Below, one piece after another: positions 1 through 9,973 of a stretch of DNA of 64,000 nt. Source of the stretch: Pleurostoma richardsiae (taxonomy: Eukaryota; Ascomycota; Sordariomycetes; Calosphaeriales; Pleurostomataceae); assembly GCA_030052745.1 (NCBI GenBank), contig JANBVO010000041.1, positions 62,001 through 126,000 on the forward strand. The letters are read 5' to 3'. The notes under the pieces were generated by a model that searched no databases, was not told the origin of the DNA, and worked only from the letters and a program-made list of their open reading frames with translations. The position numbers and the translations under genes were made by a program. Position 1 is the stretch's first letter. Each line of letters opens with the position of its first letter.

Positions 1-732
1 GTTGCAGTCGAAGAGGCCCTCGGCCTCCAATCGCCTTTGTAGAAGGCGGTATTTTTTAGCAATCGAGTCCTGAGTCCCGAAATCTAAGGCTGGGTACTTG
101 TCGCGATCCAGACGGATCTCCTCCCTTGTCTTCGCATCTAAATGAGCCATCCCGTCATGTGGCCCGTCGATGTCGTCGACGGACGAGACTGGGGACACCG
201 GCCGTGCCCCACTACGATTCCTCAGCTCAGTCGCGCCTGTGTTATCAGTCTCGACGTCGAACACAGGCGAAGGCGACCGGGAGCTCGTGTAGTTAGATGC
301 GGCGGTAACTTCTCCAGGGCCATCGGAGGCGTCATCTTTATCGCAGAGTGGTCGAAACACGCCGCCCTGGATCGGCGGGAGGAAGTTTTTCCAGGGGCCT
401 TGTATGGTGCCTATGCGATATCTGCTCATCATCTCCAAAGCTTCGGGGGAATGCAGCCTGAAAAGGAACGGGTCAGCTAGCCGTCCAGAGGCACATTGGG
501 CAAATACGATCTATAATGTCTACGGGAGAGGGGAAAGGCCGTACGCAGTAACTTCGTCGGTAGCATCACGGCCGACCATATGCATTATGGCCTTGTCGCC
601 GCCAGGGTGATACCTCAGCCAGCCATCAACCTTCAAGACGTGCCCGCCGACGATGACAATGGAGCGCCCTTGAGCAATAAGAGCCTCGACCTGCCTGGCC
701 GACAACACGGGGTATGTCTTGCCCTTGTTCAT
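1..732 (-). CDS. Delta-8 sphingolipid desaturase, N-terminal part (cut by window edge)
   Basis: Probable ER enzyme that puts the delta-8 double bond into the long-chain base of glucosylceramides, a step absent from baker's yeast. Exon 1 is 545-732 and exon 2 is 1-457, continuing off the left edge; the 87-nt intron is GT..AG and the phase closes. The first ~62 residues form a cytochrome b5 domain with the heme-ligand motif HPGG followed by VGRDATDE. The second exon reads HSPEAL..YRIGTI, then a Ser/Pro-rich linker, then DKYPALD..AEGLFDCN, the order usual for fungal fused desaturases. The membrane part with the three His boxes lies outside the window. The usual Tyr before the second b5 His is Leu here, at the splice junction. 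The family call rests on the b5 domain and linker, so a related b5-fused desaturase is possible. Confidence 0.85.
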
Positions 733-1550
733 CTTTTCTCCGGCCCGTACGGCTGCGTCTTCGCGTCAGCCAGCTTGTCGATTGTGTGTGTGATGCAGCT
801 GCAAAGGGCGGGAGAGGGGGTAAAGGAGTCCTTGTCTTGCGGCAAATATCCTCGCCGCCTCCCTGATGGCCTCATGTAAGACCCAGACGACTGTTACGGA
901 GAGCTTAAATAGAAACGAACGTGTAGAGTTCTCCGAGAAAGAATGGCAACTTAAGGGACTTGACAAAGGTAAAAAGGTACCTAGATAGGTAGCTCACCGC
1001 CGCAGGTACCGAAAAACCTATGGCGGCAAGTTGGAACGCCCGTTCCTCCGCACACCGTACGTTTTGTCTCCTGAGGTCCAAGTCGATCAATTCCTAACCC
1101 CACTATAGCAAAATTCCGATTGGTAGTCCAAGAGATTCGTACCGATAATGCCTAAGGTAGGTACCTCGTCATGATCCACTTTCTCATCGTGGGAGAGTGC
1201 ATGTATGTACATACATATGCGTACATAGGCTTGATAGGTAGGTAAGGTAGTAATACGAAATATACGGATACAGCTTTACAACCCAGCGCCGCAAAGCCAT
1301 CAGTTCATAGCCTCAACATCTCCTTCACGAGCTTTGCGCGTCTCAGCCGGGCTGCGCAGACTGCGGAACAGAGATAATTAACCTTTGCACCCAAGGAGGC
1401 AGCCTGCTTAGGAGGCATCATACCAACAACACCAATCGTTTCATTCCTCATCTATCAGAAGTATGCTACTATTACATCCGGGGCCCAAGGAGAAGTACAC
1501 GTGCAGAGACGAGTGCTGGTGTCGATGTGCTATGTACACAGCGGCAGCAT
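733..1550. other. Intergenic, desaturase 5' side / DLD 3' side
   Basis: No supported gene. It should hold the desaturase promoter and the DLD 3' UTR. Two copies of the dispersed AGGTA motif are at 1151-1166 and 1234-1252, beside a TATGTACATACATA palindrome near 1203-1217. Confidence 0.6.
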
Positions 1551-3459
1551 CTAGAAGTGAATGGCCTTGGAGTACGTGGCCATAGCGGCCTCCTTGAAAG
1601 CCTCCGCTAGCGTGGGATGTGCGTGGCAGGTTCGTGCAATGTCTTCGCTCGAGGCGCCGTACTCCAGAGCCAACGTCCCTTCTGCGATCATCTCGCCCGC
1701 ATTGGGACCGATAATGTGGACACCCAGCAGGCGATCTGTGTCACGATCCGCGATCATCTTGACGAGACCCTCGGTCTCGAGGTTGGTCTTAGCGCGAGAG
1801 TTTGCGCTGAAGGGGAAAGTGCCGACCCTGTAGTTAACTCCGGCAGCCTTCAGGTCCTGCTCACTCTGCCCGACCCAGGCGACTTCAGGGTAGGTGTACA
1901 TGACGGAGGGAATACAGCCATAGTTGACATGGCCGTAACCCTTCTTCAGGTACTCGACTACGGCGACTGCCTCCTCCTCGGCCTTGTGAGCCAGCATGGG
2001 ACCGAAGGTAACATCTCCAACGCACCGGATATGGGGCAGCTTGGTACGATACTCCTGGTCAATAATCACGCGGCCGCGCTCGTCGAGCTCGAGGCCAATG
2101 TTCTCGAGGCCGAGGCCTTCAGTGTACGGCCGGCGGCCAATGGCGACGAGTACAACGTCAGCCTCGATCTGCAGGCGCGTTAGAAACCTCTTGTCACGTG
2201 CAATGAGTCAAGGGAATGCCAGGTTGCAGAACTCACGCTCTCGGGCTTACCGCCCTTTGCCGCATCCAGTTCCAGCTTGATTTTGTCTCCAGACTTGTCG
2301 CCGCTGATAACTTTGGTGCCCACTTTGAAGTTTATTCCCTGCTTCTTGAGAATCTTTTGAGCGTTCTTTGCAATCTCCAAGTCCATGCCGGGCCCGCCGA
2401 TCTGATTGAGAAACTCGACCACGGTCACCTTTGCCCCCAACCTTGACCAAACCGAGCCCATTTCGAGGCCGATAATGCCGCCGCCAATGACGACCATGGA
2501 CTCCGGTACCTTCTCTAAGGCCAAGGCTCCGGTGCTGCTGACTACCCTCTGCTCATCGACCTCGAGTCCCGGAAACGGAGTAGACTCACTGCCGGTGGCG
2601 ATGAGGATGTTCTTCCCGATGACGCTCGTCTCACCCCCATCGTTCAGCTGCACCTTAATTTCGTGCTCGTTGACAAATGAGCCGGTACCCTTGATGTATT
2701 CCACGCCATTCTTCTTGAAAAGGAACTCGACACCCTTGGTGAGCCCGGTAACGGAGGTATCTTTGGCTTTCATCATCTGCTCGAGGTTGAGCTTGGCTTC
2801 GGTGACGTCGATTCCCCGCTGCTTGGTGTCGTGAAGGACCGTATGGTAAAGGTGGGAATTGTTGAGAAGCGATTTCGAGGGAATGCATCCGACGTTGAGG
2901 CAAGTTCCGCCGAGAGCACCGCGCTTTTCGATGCAGGTAACCTGGAGATAGGCTGTTGAGCGCAAAGAGCACAAACGAGGAAAGAGTCCAACGACCGCGA
3001 AGCACCGCGCGTACCTTCAAACCCTCCTGTCCCGCCTTGATGGCGGCAACGTAGCCTGCAACGCCGCCACCAATAATGACGAGATCCTTCTCTTCTAGAG
3101 ATAGGTTCACGTCAACTTGCTAGTATATGGATGATAAGCGACGAGGGTGTGGTAGACCAACCAGCTTCTGTAGCATAGGAGCGTCTCCATCTCGACAAAG
3201 AGGAGGTTGAGACTGAGGGGAGCCTTTCTATGTATTAACGAGAGTCTACGCCGGCTTAGGAATACGACAAGAGGGTAACAGAGGAGACAGCCGTGGTCCT
3301 GAAGCTTTGAGAAGCGCGTCGGCGGCATTGGGGGGCGGTTATAGTGACGACAGCTCCAGTGCCAGCAGACGGAGGGCTGCGAAATTAAAGATACACTTAC
3401 GATGGTTTTGTGAATGCAGACCGGACACCCGTCCGCGATATTAATCGGCTCGTCAACAT
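1551..3459 (-). CDS. LPD1: Dihydrolipoyl dehydrogenase, mitochondrial (E3)
   Basis: FAD flavoprotein that reoxidises dihydrolipoamide with NAD+ in the pyruvate, 2-oxoglutarate and branched-chain dehydrogenase complexes and in glycine cleavage. Five exons: 3401-3459, 3280-3304, 3015-3119, 2237-2941, 1551-2168; phases close to 503 aa, the usual length. The start gives an Arg/Ser-rich presequence ([11 protein letters not shown]..). Then come the FAD motif [10 protein letters not shown], the redox disulfide GGTCLNVGC (Cys77/Cys82), the NAD site [13 protein letters not shown], the second FAD motif CVGDVT and the C-terminal active-site stretch HAHPTLAE. The first two introns are the least certain: the donor GTTACC at 3274-3279 is weak, and the exon 2 acceptor has an in-frame alternative 6 nt downstream. 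Confidence 0.93.
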
Positions 3460-4303
3460 TGTGGTATGGGCCCGTTCTGGGGAGGGATTGCCTATGCGTT
3501 TGGGAAGAAGCTTGCGAGGGATGAGCTGGACGGTAATGGAGCTTCCGGGAGTTCCAATCGAAGCGACTTTTTTTGCCGAACGTCTGCCAAAAGCATGGTG
3601 ACTGGAGAGGATACTACTACACTACTGCCGTTGTTTCCGCGGCCTGATATATGGGGCAGCAACGGCCGCCTTCTCCATGCGCCGTTAAATTCCGGTGCCA
3701 CCGCCTCGTGGCTGACAAAAGGTATTGCCGCCCAGATATCTACGGTACCTAAGATCGCTTACTACCTAGTCTTTACAATCAATCCACCCAAGGTCTGAAA
3801 AAAATCTAAGGGAAATTCCTTAACAGAAAGTACCTTTATTAAGAAGCAAATTAGTCGATATGTGGAGTATAAATTGTTAAGAATTTTCCCTTAGATTTTT
3901 TTCAGATCTTGCCACCTTATTCTCATGGTAGCCAAGGTGTACTTAATGGGCTATAAGTGTTCCCCGAGTCCTTCACAATTGAGGCAAGTTAACTCTATGC
4001 TACGTAAGCCGATGCACCTCTCAAGTGTATGGTTGTCCTGGTACTTCAGAGGTACATATATTCGTACAGACGGCGTCCTTGAAAGCCTCTCAGTCTCTAA
4101 TCTTGTAGATGGTTCCCAGTCCCGTTAACGGCGGAGGTTATGGAAAAGAAGATCCTCGGCCTCCGTCTTAGCCGGGGGGCATTTGCGCGGACAAGAACCA
4201 TGACCGGGACGCCATCAAATAGTTGATTATAAGATGTAGAGAGTCAGTCTTAAAGTTAGGTCCGCAAGCTCCTGCTTCTGCCGCAGATCAGCTAGGCGTC
4301 GGC
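3460..4303. other. Intergenic, DLD promoter side / SGD1 3' side
   Basis: No supported gene; open frames here lack recognisable protein features. It contains the inverted-repeat element at 3784-3916, listed separately. Confidence 0.55.
3784..3916. repeat. Short inverted-repeat element, MITE-like
   Basis: An AT-rich element of about 123 bp (3789-3911) whose ends are near-perfect inverted repeats of about 36 bp: CAAGGTCTGAAAAAAATC.. on the left and the complement of ..GATTTTTTTCAGATCTTG on the right, with a few mismatches. A short unique core of about 50 bp lies between. Five bases, CCACC, flank both sides (3784-3788 and 3912-3916) and could be a target-site duplication. It has no coding capacity, as expected for a non-autonomous DNA transposon. 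Base composition differs clearly from the surroundings. The superfamily cannot be assigned; a 5-bp duplication argues against Tc1/mariner. Confidence 0.6.
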
Positions 4304-6892
4304 TCAGTCTGCGACCAGGGCGGCCCCAAGGACCGCGCCCGCCACCCTGCAAGCCTGTGAGACCCTTTTGCCGTTGCTGCTGCTCCCGACCAGATCTGAT
4401 TTCCTGACCACTTTCTTCAGGAAGTACTGCAGTCCTCGGCATAGCTCCGGCACATCAGCAACTGCCCGGAACATCCTCTCCACAAGCGCTCCCCTGTGTC
4501 CCTCTGCATGTTTCTCTCGCTGCTGAGCCTCGAGCAGCGCGGTGATCAGCATCACCTCGACCAGTACCTTGGCCTTAGACCGCAAATAGACCAAGTTGAG
4601 ACACTTCAGAATGGCGAGGCTCTGAGAGCCATCCGCGATCAATGATCCGTACAATTTGCCCACGTTGACAAGACGACGCAGATCCAATGCGTCCTCCCCA
4701 TTATCTTCATCCGCCTCCCCCCCGAAGATCGATTCGCCTAGCCTGTGAAACATCTTCCAAAGGGTATCCTGAAATGCCCATCTAACCTTACGGTCGACAC
4801 AGAGGCGTCGCGCGATGAGGCTGTAGTAGGGGTTGTGCTGCTGTTCTGCCCCTGCACACTGTATCAACACATTTGCAATCTCCCTCTGCCGATCTTTGTT
4901 GAGTCGTAGCTTGACTATCCGGACGTAAGCATCCTCGTAATCGCTGGCGGACATTATAGCAACGAATATAGAGCGCCGTACGTCGGTATTCATCATCTGT
5001 TCTCTTGCTATGGCCGCAAGGTCCGCATGGTTGTCGTGTCTATCAGTGGGACCGCCCACCTTCAAGCCGTCGTCGGTGTCATCGGATTCATCCCTCACTG
5101 CGTCGCCGTCTTGCTCTTGAGACTGGCTCTGAATGTCATTGGCGTGACCCGCCCACCTCGCACCCACTAACCACCACTTCCCTCGCTTCTCCGCAGCTTC
5201 GATATCCTTGAGCCCCATCCGAAGAGGTTCAGTAGCTTTCAATTTCCTCGAACTCAACGATCCCAGAGCCTTTCTCATACGAGTAATATGCTCCGTGATG
5301 ACGGCTGTGGCACTGGCTCCAGCTTTCATCTTATTGTTTTTTAGGTCGTTGATTGTGTCGATCATGAATTTGGTCCGGACCGAGATGTTCGTCTCGCCAG
5401 CTCGGTTCACGGCCGGTCGTATCATTGCGACTATGTCTTTCAAAGCCAGGGGATCATCTTGACGCAGGAGGGGCCCTGACACGCGGAGGATCCGCAGGAG
5501 TAGCTCTGCATTAAGCTCCACCAATTCTTCCAGCAAGAAGCGGATGTAATCGAATATCAGGTTGCACCCAATCAGCTGGAAGTTGTAAAACTCGGACATG
5601 AACGTAATCAGGTTGGCCGCCTGCTTGGGGACATCCCGCGACTCGGAACTAGCAGCCTTCGCATCGCCGTAGTGATCGTTGAATCGCTCAACACAGCGTT
5701 GAACGGCTCGCGCCCCAAAATCCATGCCAACAACCTTGTACACAGCCGTCACAAATCCAGCCGTGAGGATTAGGAGCGTATCCGGCAAACTGGATGTATC
5801 ACAGATTTGGGCGAGTACAACGTCGACGAGGACGGATGTGACATCTTGCCTTGGGTGATCGCGATAAAGCTTCTCTATCTCGTCGAGAATGGTTATCATG
5901 TTCGACTCGGTGAGCCTATTGACCAGGCCTTGAATTTGCCGACGTAAGCGAGCTACGAACTCGGCGTCCGAGCCCTGTTCCTCGCGACGAGCTGGTGGAA
6001 CGTAGGCGGTGTGAATTGGTGCGGTCGGGGGAGCGACGTACGGATTCTCTCTGGGTCGCTGCCCTTGTTTGGACTCTTCTGTGCCCGTGCCAAAATAGGA
6101 GTCGAAATCAGCGGAGCCTCTGTCGTGGTCTTTGTCGTCTGACGTACTTCTACAGAGCACGTCCTCGTAGCTCGTATGCGAGCTCATATCACTGAAATAG
6201 GTCCCTTCGTCGCGCTCTACAAGTTCATCAGGAATGCCTTCGGCCCCTAGCTTCCCCGCGGGACCCCTTATGGGCTTCTGCGCTGTCCTGCTCCTCTTCC
6301 GAGCAAGCCATTCGTCTGCTTCCACCTTGTTCTTCTTTTTCTCGCTGCGCTCCAGATCGTCGTCAGATCCTTCTCCCAGGTCTCCCAGGACATCGAGCAA
6401 GCCCTCATCTCGGAAAGACTTAGGTAGTGATTTCCGCCCTTTCAGACCAAGCTTCCTTTCTAACTCTGCAATTTCCGTGTCGTCTCTGGTAAGCTTTTCG
6501 TGTCTCTTCTTGGAAATCACGGCTGCACTCCGAATCTCGTCATCGTCAGAGTCGGTCCTTGGTAGATCTTCATCAGATTCCTCGTCTCGCCGACTCCTCC
6601 TGGATCCCGTCACAAGGCGCAAGTGTCCAGTCGTGCGGCCCTCCGCTGAGACTTTCCTCTTCTTCCGTGGACTATGCCCGTCGTCGGCAGTGTGATCAAG
6701 ATCTGCCCGAGCTGCAGGGTCGGAGCTGCGGCGGACATTACCATCGGCAGTCGTAGGGCCCCGATGCCTCTTCTGTGACCTATCGAAATTGCGATGTTCT
6801 TTGCGTAACACAATTTGGGCTTTATGTCGTCCCTGTCTATTTTGCGGCCCTGATGGGCGAACAGTTCATGTCAGTCTCAGTATTTTACTCAT
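4304..6892 (-). CDS. SGD1: Sgd1/NOM1-like nucleolar MIF4G-MA3 protein
   Basis: Nucleolar protein needed for 40S subunit biogenesis in the Sgd1/NOM1 family; in yeast it also suppresses glycerol-synthesis defects. Exon 1 is only ATGA (6889-6892), then a 39-nt intron (GTAAAA..CATCAG) and exon 2 at 4304-6849, giving 849 aa beginning MRPQNRQGR. That start matches the conserved family N-terminus, whereas the first in-frame ATG inside exon 2 (6811) would drop it. The N-terminal ~250 residues are basic and acidic low complexity with KKRKV-type nuclear signals. A MIF4G domain follows (VARLRRQIQGLVNRLTE onward), then an MA3 domain (RRSIFVAIMSASDYEDAYVR onward). It lies head to head with SRP14. Confidence 0.93.
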
Positions 6893-7435
6893 GCTCCTGC
6901 AAGAGGTCTGACTCCATCTGTTGATCAAGCCTCTCGAATCGTGGAACAACTCACCCGTGTCCCCAATTTCTCTCAGGAGAGTCCCTGGAAGCGAGGGGCC
7001 TTTTCGAGCCGGCGACATCTCGCGAGAATAACAAGACGGTCCCTAATGCGTCGAAGCGCTGGAAACGAGCAGCTGGCTGTGGGTGGAGGCGTTATAAAGC
7101 GTTAAGGGAGCCGCTTAGCCACCAAGTCCTGCCTCTCAACACTTATTTTTATTTTTTGGTTTTTCTTCTTTTCCGCGTCTGACGTGCCCGCGGGGCGTTA
7201 ACTGACGTCTGCCGTTGACCCACCAGTGAAGGCACTAAAAACTCAGCCCTGCAGAGACTAAGCTAAGTAGTGTACGTATACCTTGGTAGGCACACCCTAA
7301 AAGAACGTCCAGTCGAACGCGGGGCATGCAAAAGGCTCTCAACACCACCTTTGAACACGCAGAACAGCAGAAACGCGAACGCAGGAAAAGCTCACGGGAA
7401 AGAACATACCCGAATACACTGCAATCATCTCAGTT
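6893..7435. promoter_or_regulatory. Divergent promoter region SGD1 / SRP14
   Basis: 543 bp between two head-to-head start codons, so both core promoters must lie here or in the 5' UTRs. The only visible feature is a T/pyrimidine-rich tract near 7143-7176 on the SRP14 sense strand. No clear TATA box. Confidence 0.5.
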
Positions 7436-8160
7436 ATGGCTGCCGGCCCGTTGTCACACGACGAGGTTCGTTGCAGCTTGCACCTATTTCACCTCAGTTT
7501 GCTTGATCCCGCTACTCACCATCTTGATAGTTCTTTGCTCGCCTCGGAGAGCTTATCAACTCGCGAAAAGGCGAGGACCACGGCACTGTTCATCTTTCAC
7601 AGAAGCGACGTGAGTCTGTCTGTCTTGCTTCTTTTCTTGCCTCGCGGCTGTCTCGGCTCACCCCAGCGTCGGCTCCTTATCGGAGTGTTCGCTAGAGGTT
7701 ACTGCTCTGGTACCCGACGTGGGCCGGGCCATAACCTGAGCCTTGAATACACGCCGGCTAGATGGTCCCCTAGCTGAGTGAATACTAGGGCCGGTTGGGG
7801 GACGCTTATGGAGACGCCTACAGGAACAATTACTGACACCGGCGCATCCTAGTGACATATGGCCAGGACAGCAGCATGCCATCCGCTCCAGACGCCCTTG
7901 TTGATCTGCGCCTGGATTCTCCGCTTCCCATCATTATACGCGCCACCAACAGTAAATCCAAAGAGAATCGAGACAGGAAGGTGAAGCTGTCGACGGTCGT
8001 CTCTCCAGACGCCCTGGATGTCTTCTACGCGCGGTACGCCGAGCTGTGCAAGGGAGCGATGACAGGTCTCAAACCGAGAGACCGGAGTAAAAGGAAGACG
8101 AAGGCTAAGAAAAAGAGGGGAGTTGCGATTGCGGGGACGCATAGCACGGTGGTGGCTTAG
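7436..8160 (+). CDS. SRP14: Signal recognition particle 14 kDa subunit
   Basis: Alu-domain subunit of SRP, which slows elongation of secretory proteins while the ribosome docks at the ER. Exons 7436-7465, 7531-7609 and 7853-8160 join in phase to 138 aa. The start reads MAAGPLSHDE|FFARLGELINSR, then GTVHLSQKR|LTYGQDS, then a middle part PLPIIIRATNSKSK and LSTVVSPDALDVFYARYAELCKGAM, the order seen in SRP14. The end is strongly basic (RSKRKTKAKKKRG), as expected for RNA binding. Intron 1 has a weak donor (GTTCGT) but the join is conserved. The long 243-nt intron 2 ends at CCTAG. Confidence 0.93.
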
Positions 8161-9973
8161 GGTGATATACGTGGATGTCCTATGGCGAGGAGAGATAGTC
8201 GGAACCCGCTTGCGGTCACTTTTTTTTGACAAGAAAATGCTCGCTTGTCCACGACAATTGCTCAAAGTAATCGGGCGTTTCTGCGAGTACAGATAATTTC
8301 GGAGGCGATATCCTGCTAAGAGTGCATGTTTACACCATGTTATCTATCCACCACCTCTAATACCCGGTAACCATTAATGCAAGAGCCTAGGATACGACCT
8401 CGTGGGAGCATGCTATCCATGAACCCTTCGGTGTGCGACGACTCATCTCCCCACACTATTTTCCTAGGCTCTCCAGGACCTCCCTGGCATGTGTACAGGC
8501 CTGGCACTCGCCCCCCTGAGGTCTCCTTTGGTTGCCCACATACATGCTTAGATTCGCAGGGCATCGTGTGTTGGAATCGCAGGTTTGGCAGCTGGCGAGC
8601 TTCTTGCGAACCGTCCATTTTGTGCCGCATGCACACCTGTAGAAGTGTATTTCGCACATTATTAGATGTGCTTGGCGTGGACAAGCGGCGTTGGCTGACG
8701 CAGGTTACCCTCTCGGGAATCAAGCTCTATCCCTAGTTGGCAGCGCGATGGTGGATGGGACACTGGTGAGCAGAGACATACAAGCTGCGCAGGTCTTTTA
8801 GCATTTATTCAACTGACCACCTGAGTCCAAAGAATACAGACCAGCTGGGGCTTTATCTAAACGCCCGAGGGTCTCTGTGACGCGGTAACGAAGCGACGGG
8901 ATAATGAACTGAACAGCAACACTCACAGACGCAATCAACACGGGCGGCACGGCGCGTCTCAGCAGGCATGACTGAGACGGGCTAGATTGCTCTCTAGCTA
9001 AGAGTCAGGGTTCGGAAGGGAATTGGAACGCATACACAGCACGGCGAGACGGCACACCCCTTCGTCAGTGGTAGCTAGCTCGTATGGTGGTACACTTATC
9101 TGGTCAGAAGCCCAACTCCCACGCCGAACACGCTTCGGCGAACGAACTTGCCCCAGGGTAACTTGCACGTCGTAATGTGACGTAGCAGACTGTCAGACCG
9201 GCGATTACAGATGTCGGCCCGTGATACAGAGACACGCACGGGCTCGCGCCCGCCCAAAGAGAACCGTTCGCCAGGCATAACAAGCGGCGGGCTGGATATC
9301 GGTTGAACAGAGGCCATGCTGCACCGTCAAGCACTCCAATGCTCGGGTCAGACCTCACCAAAGGATAACATGCAACCAAGCCTCAACACCACAACCGTCC
9401 GGGGAAAACCAGCTGCTTATTTGAGTACATTCTAGATGAAGCCGTCCGATTTTCCCTTTTCCACCATCTGTTCCCTTGATGTAGACCGCACGGCTGCCAA
9501 ACTCTGCCCAAAATCAACGCATCGTTTATAAGTCGGACGGCTCAGGGAGCGTTGTCGGAGCCTCTGGAAATCATAACACCATGAGCATACAAACTCTGCC
9601 CGCAGCCGGACCCGTCCTTAGCTGCAGTAGGAGGTGCTTATAACCTGTAAGTTGTTGGAGACAAGCTAGAGACTCGACCCGTCCGCGCAAGACCACCGCC
9701 GCCGCCGGCACGTTCTCAACTGCTTTTTAATTTTGACCGAGAAGAACATACTGCAAATCAGAACCAAAAGGGCGAGGGAAGGCAAGAGGAGTGTACAGAA
9801 ATCAAGGTTACCCGTCCCACGAGAAGTGTCCCAAACCACGACGAATTGAAGGACTGGGGACCAAGGTGAAGGCGATAGATAACTGGGGGGACCGTGAAAA
9901 AAGACCGTATGTTGCCCTTTAGGCGTAGGGTTCGAGGATATCCCAAAACACGCGCACAGCTGGACATTGCTGT
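8161..9973. other. Intergenic with one doubtful small ORF
   Basis: 1.8 kb between SRP14 and the RNA-binding protein gene, which converge here. Apart from the small Cys-rich ORF at 8456-8659, nothing resembles a coding exon on either strand. Confidence 0.5.
8456..8659 (-). CDS. Hypothetical small Cys-rich protein
   Basis: Function not recognised. A single-exon ORF of 67 aa with seven cysteines in a zinc-ribbon-like layout: CACGTKW, CQTCDSNTRC and CQAC, plus basic residues between. There is no signal peptide, so it is not an obvious secreted effector. Small intracellular fungal proteins with C..CG..C..C spacing are common and mostly uncharacterised. It could also be chance, since the other strand has an overlapping open frame. 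Confidence 0.35.
   Translation of the reverse strand: MCEIHFYRCACGTKWTVRKKLASCQTCDSNTRCPANLSMYVGNQRRPQGGECQACTHAREVLESLGK

Noticed and set aside
5208-5462. Plus-strand ORF with a hydrophobic stretch inside SGD1
   Set aside because: It is the complement of the Sgd1 MIF4G/MA3 coding sequence; the minus frame has clear homology.
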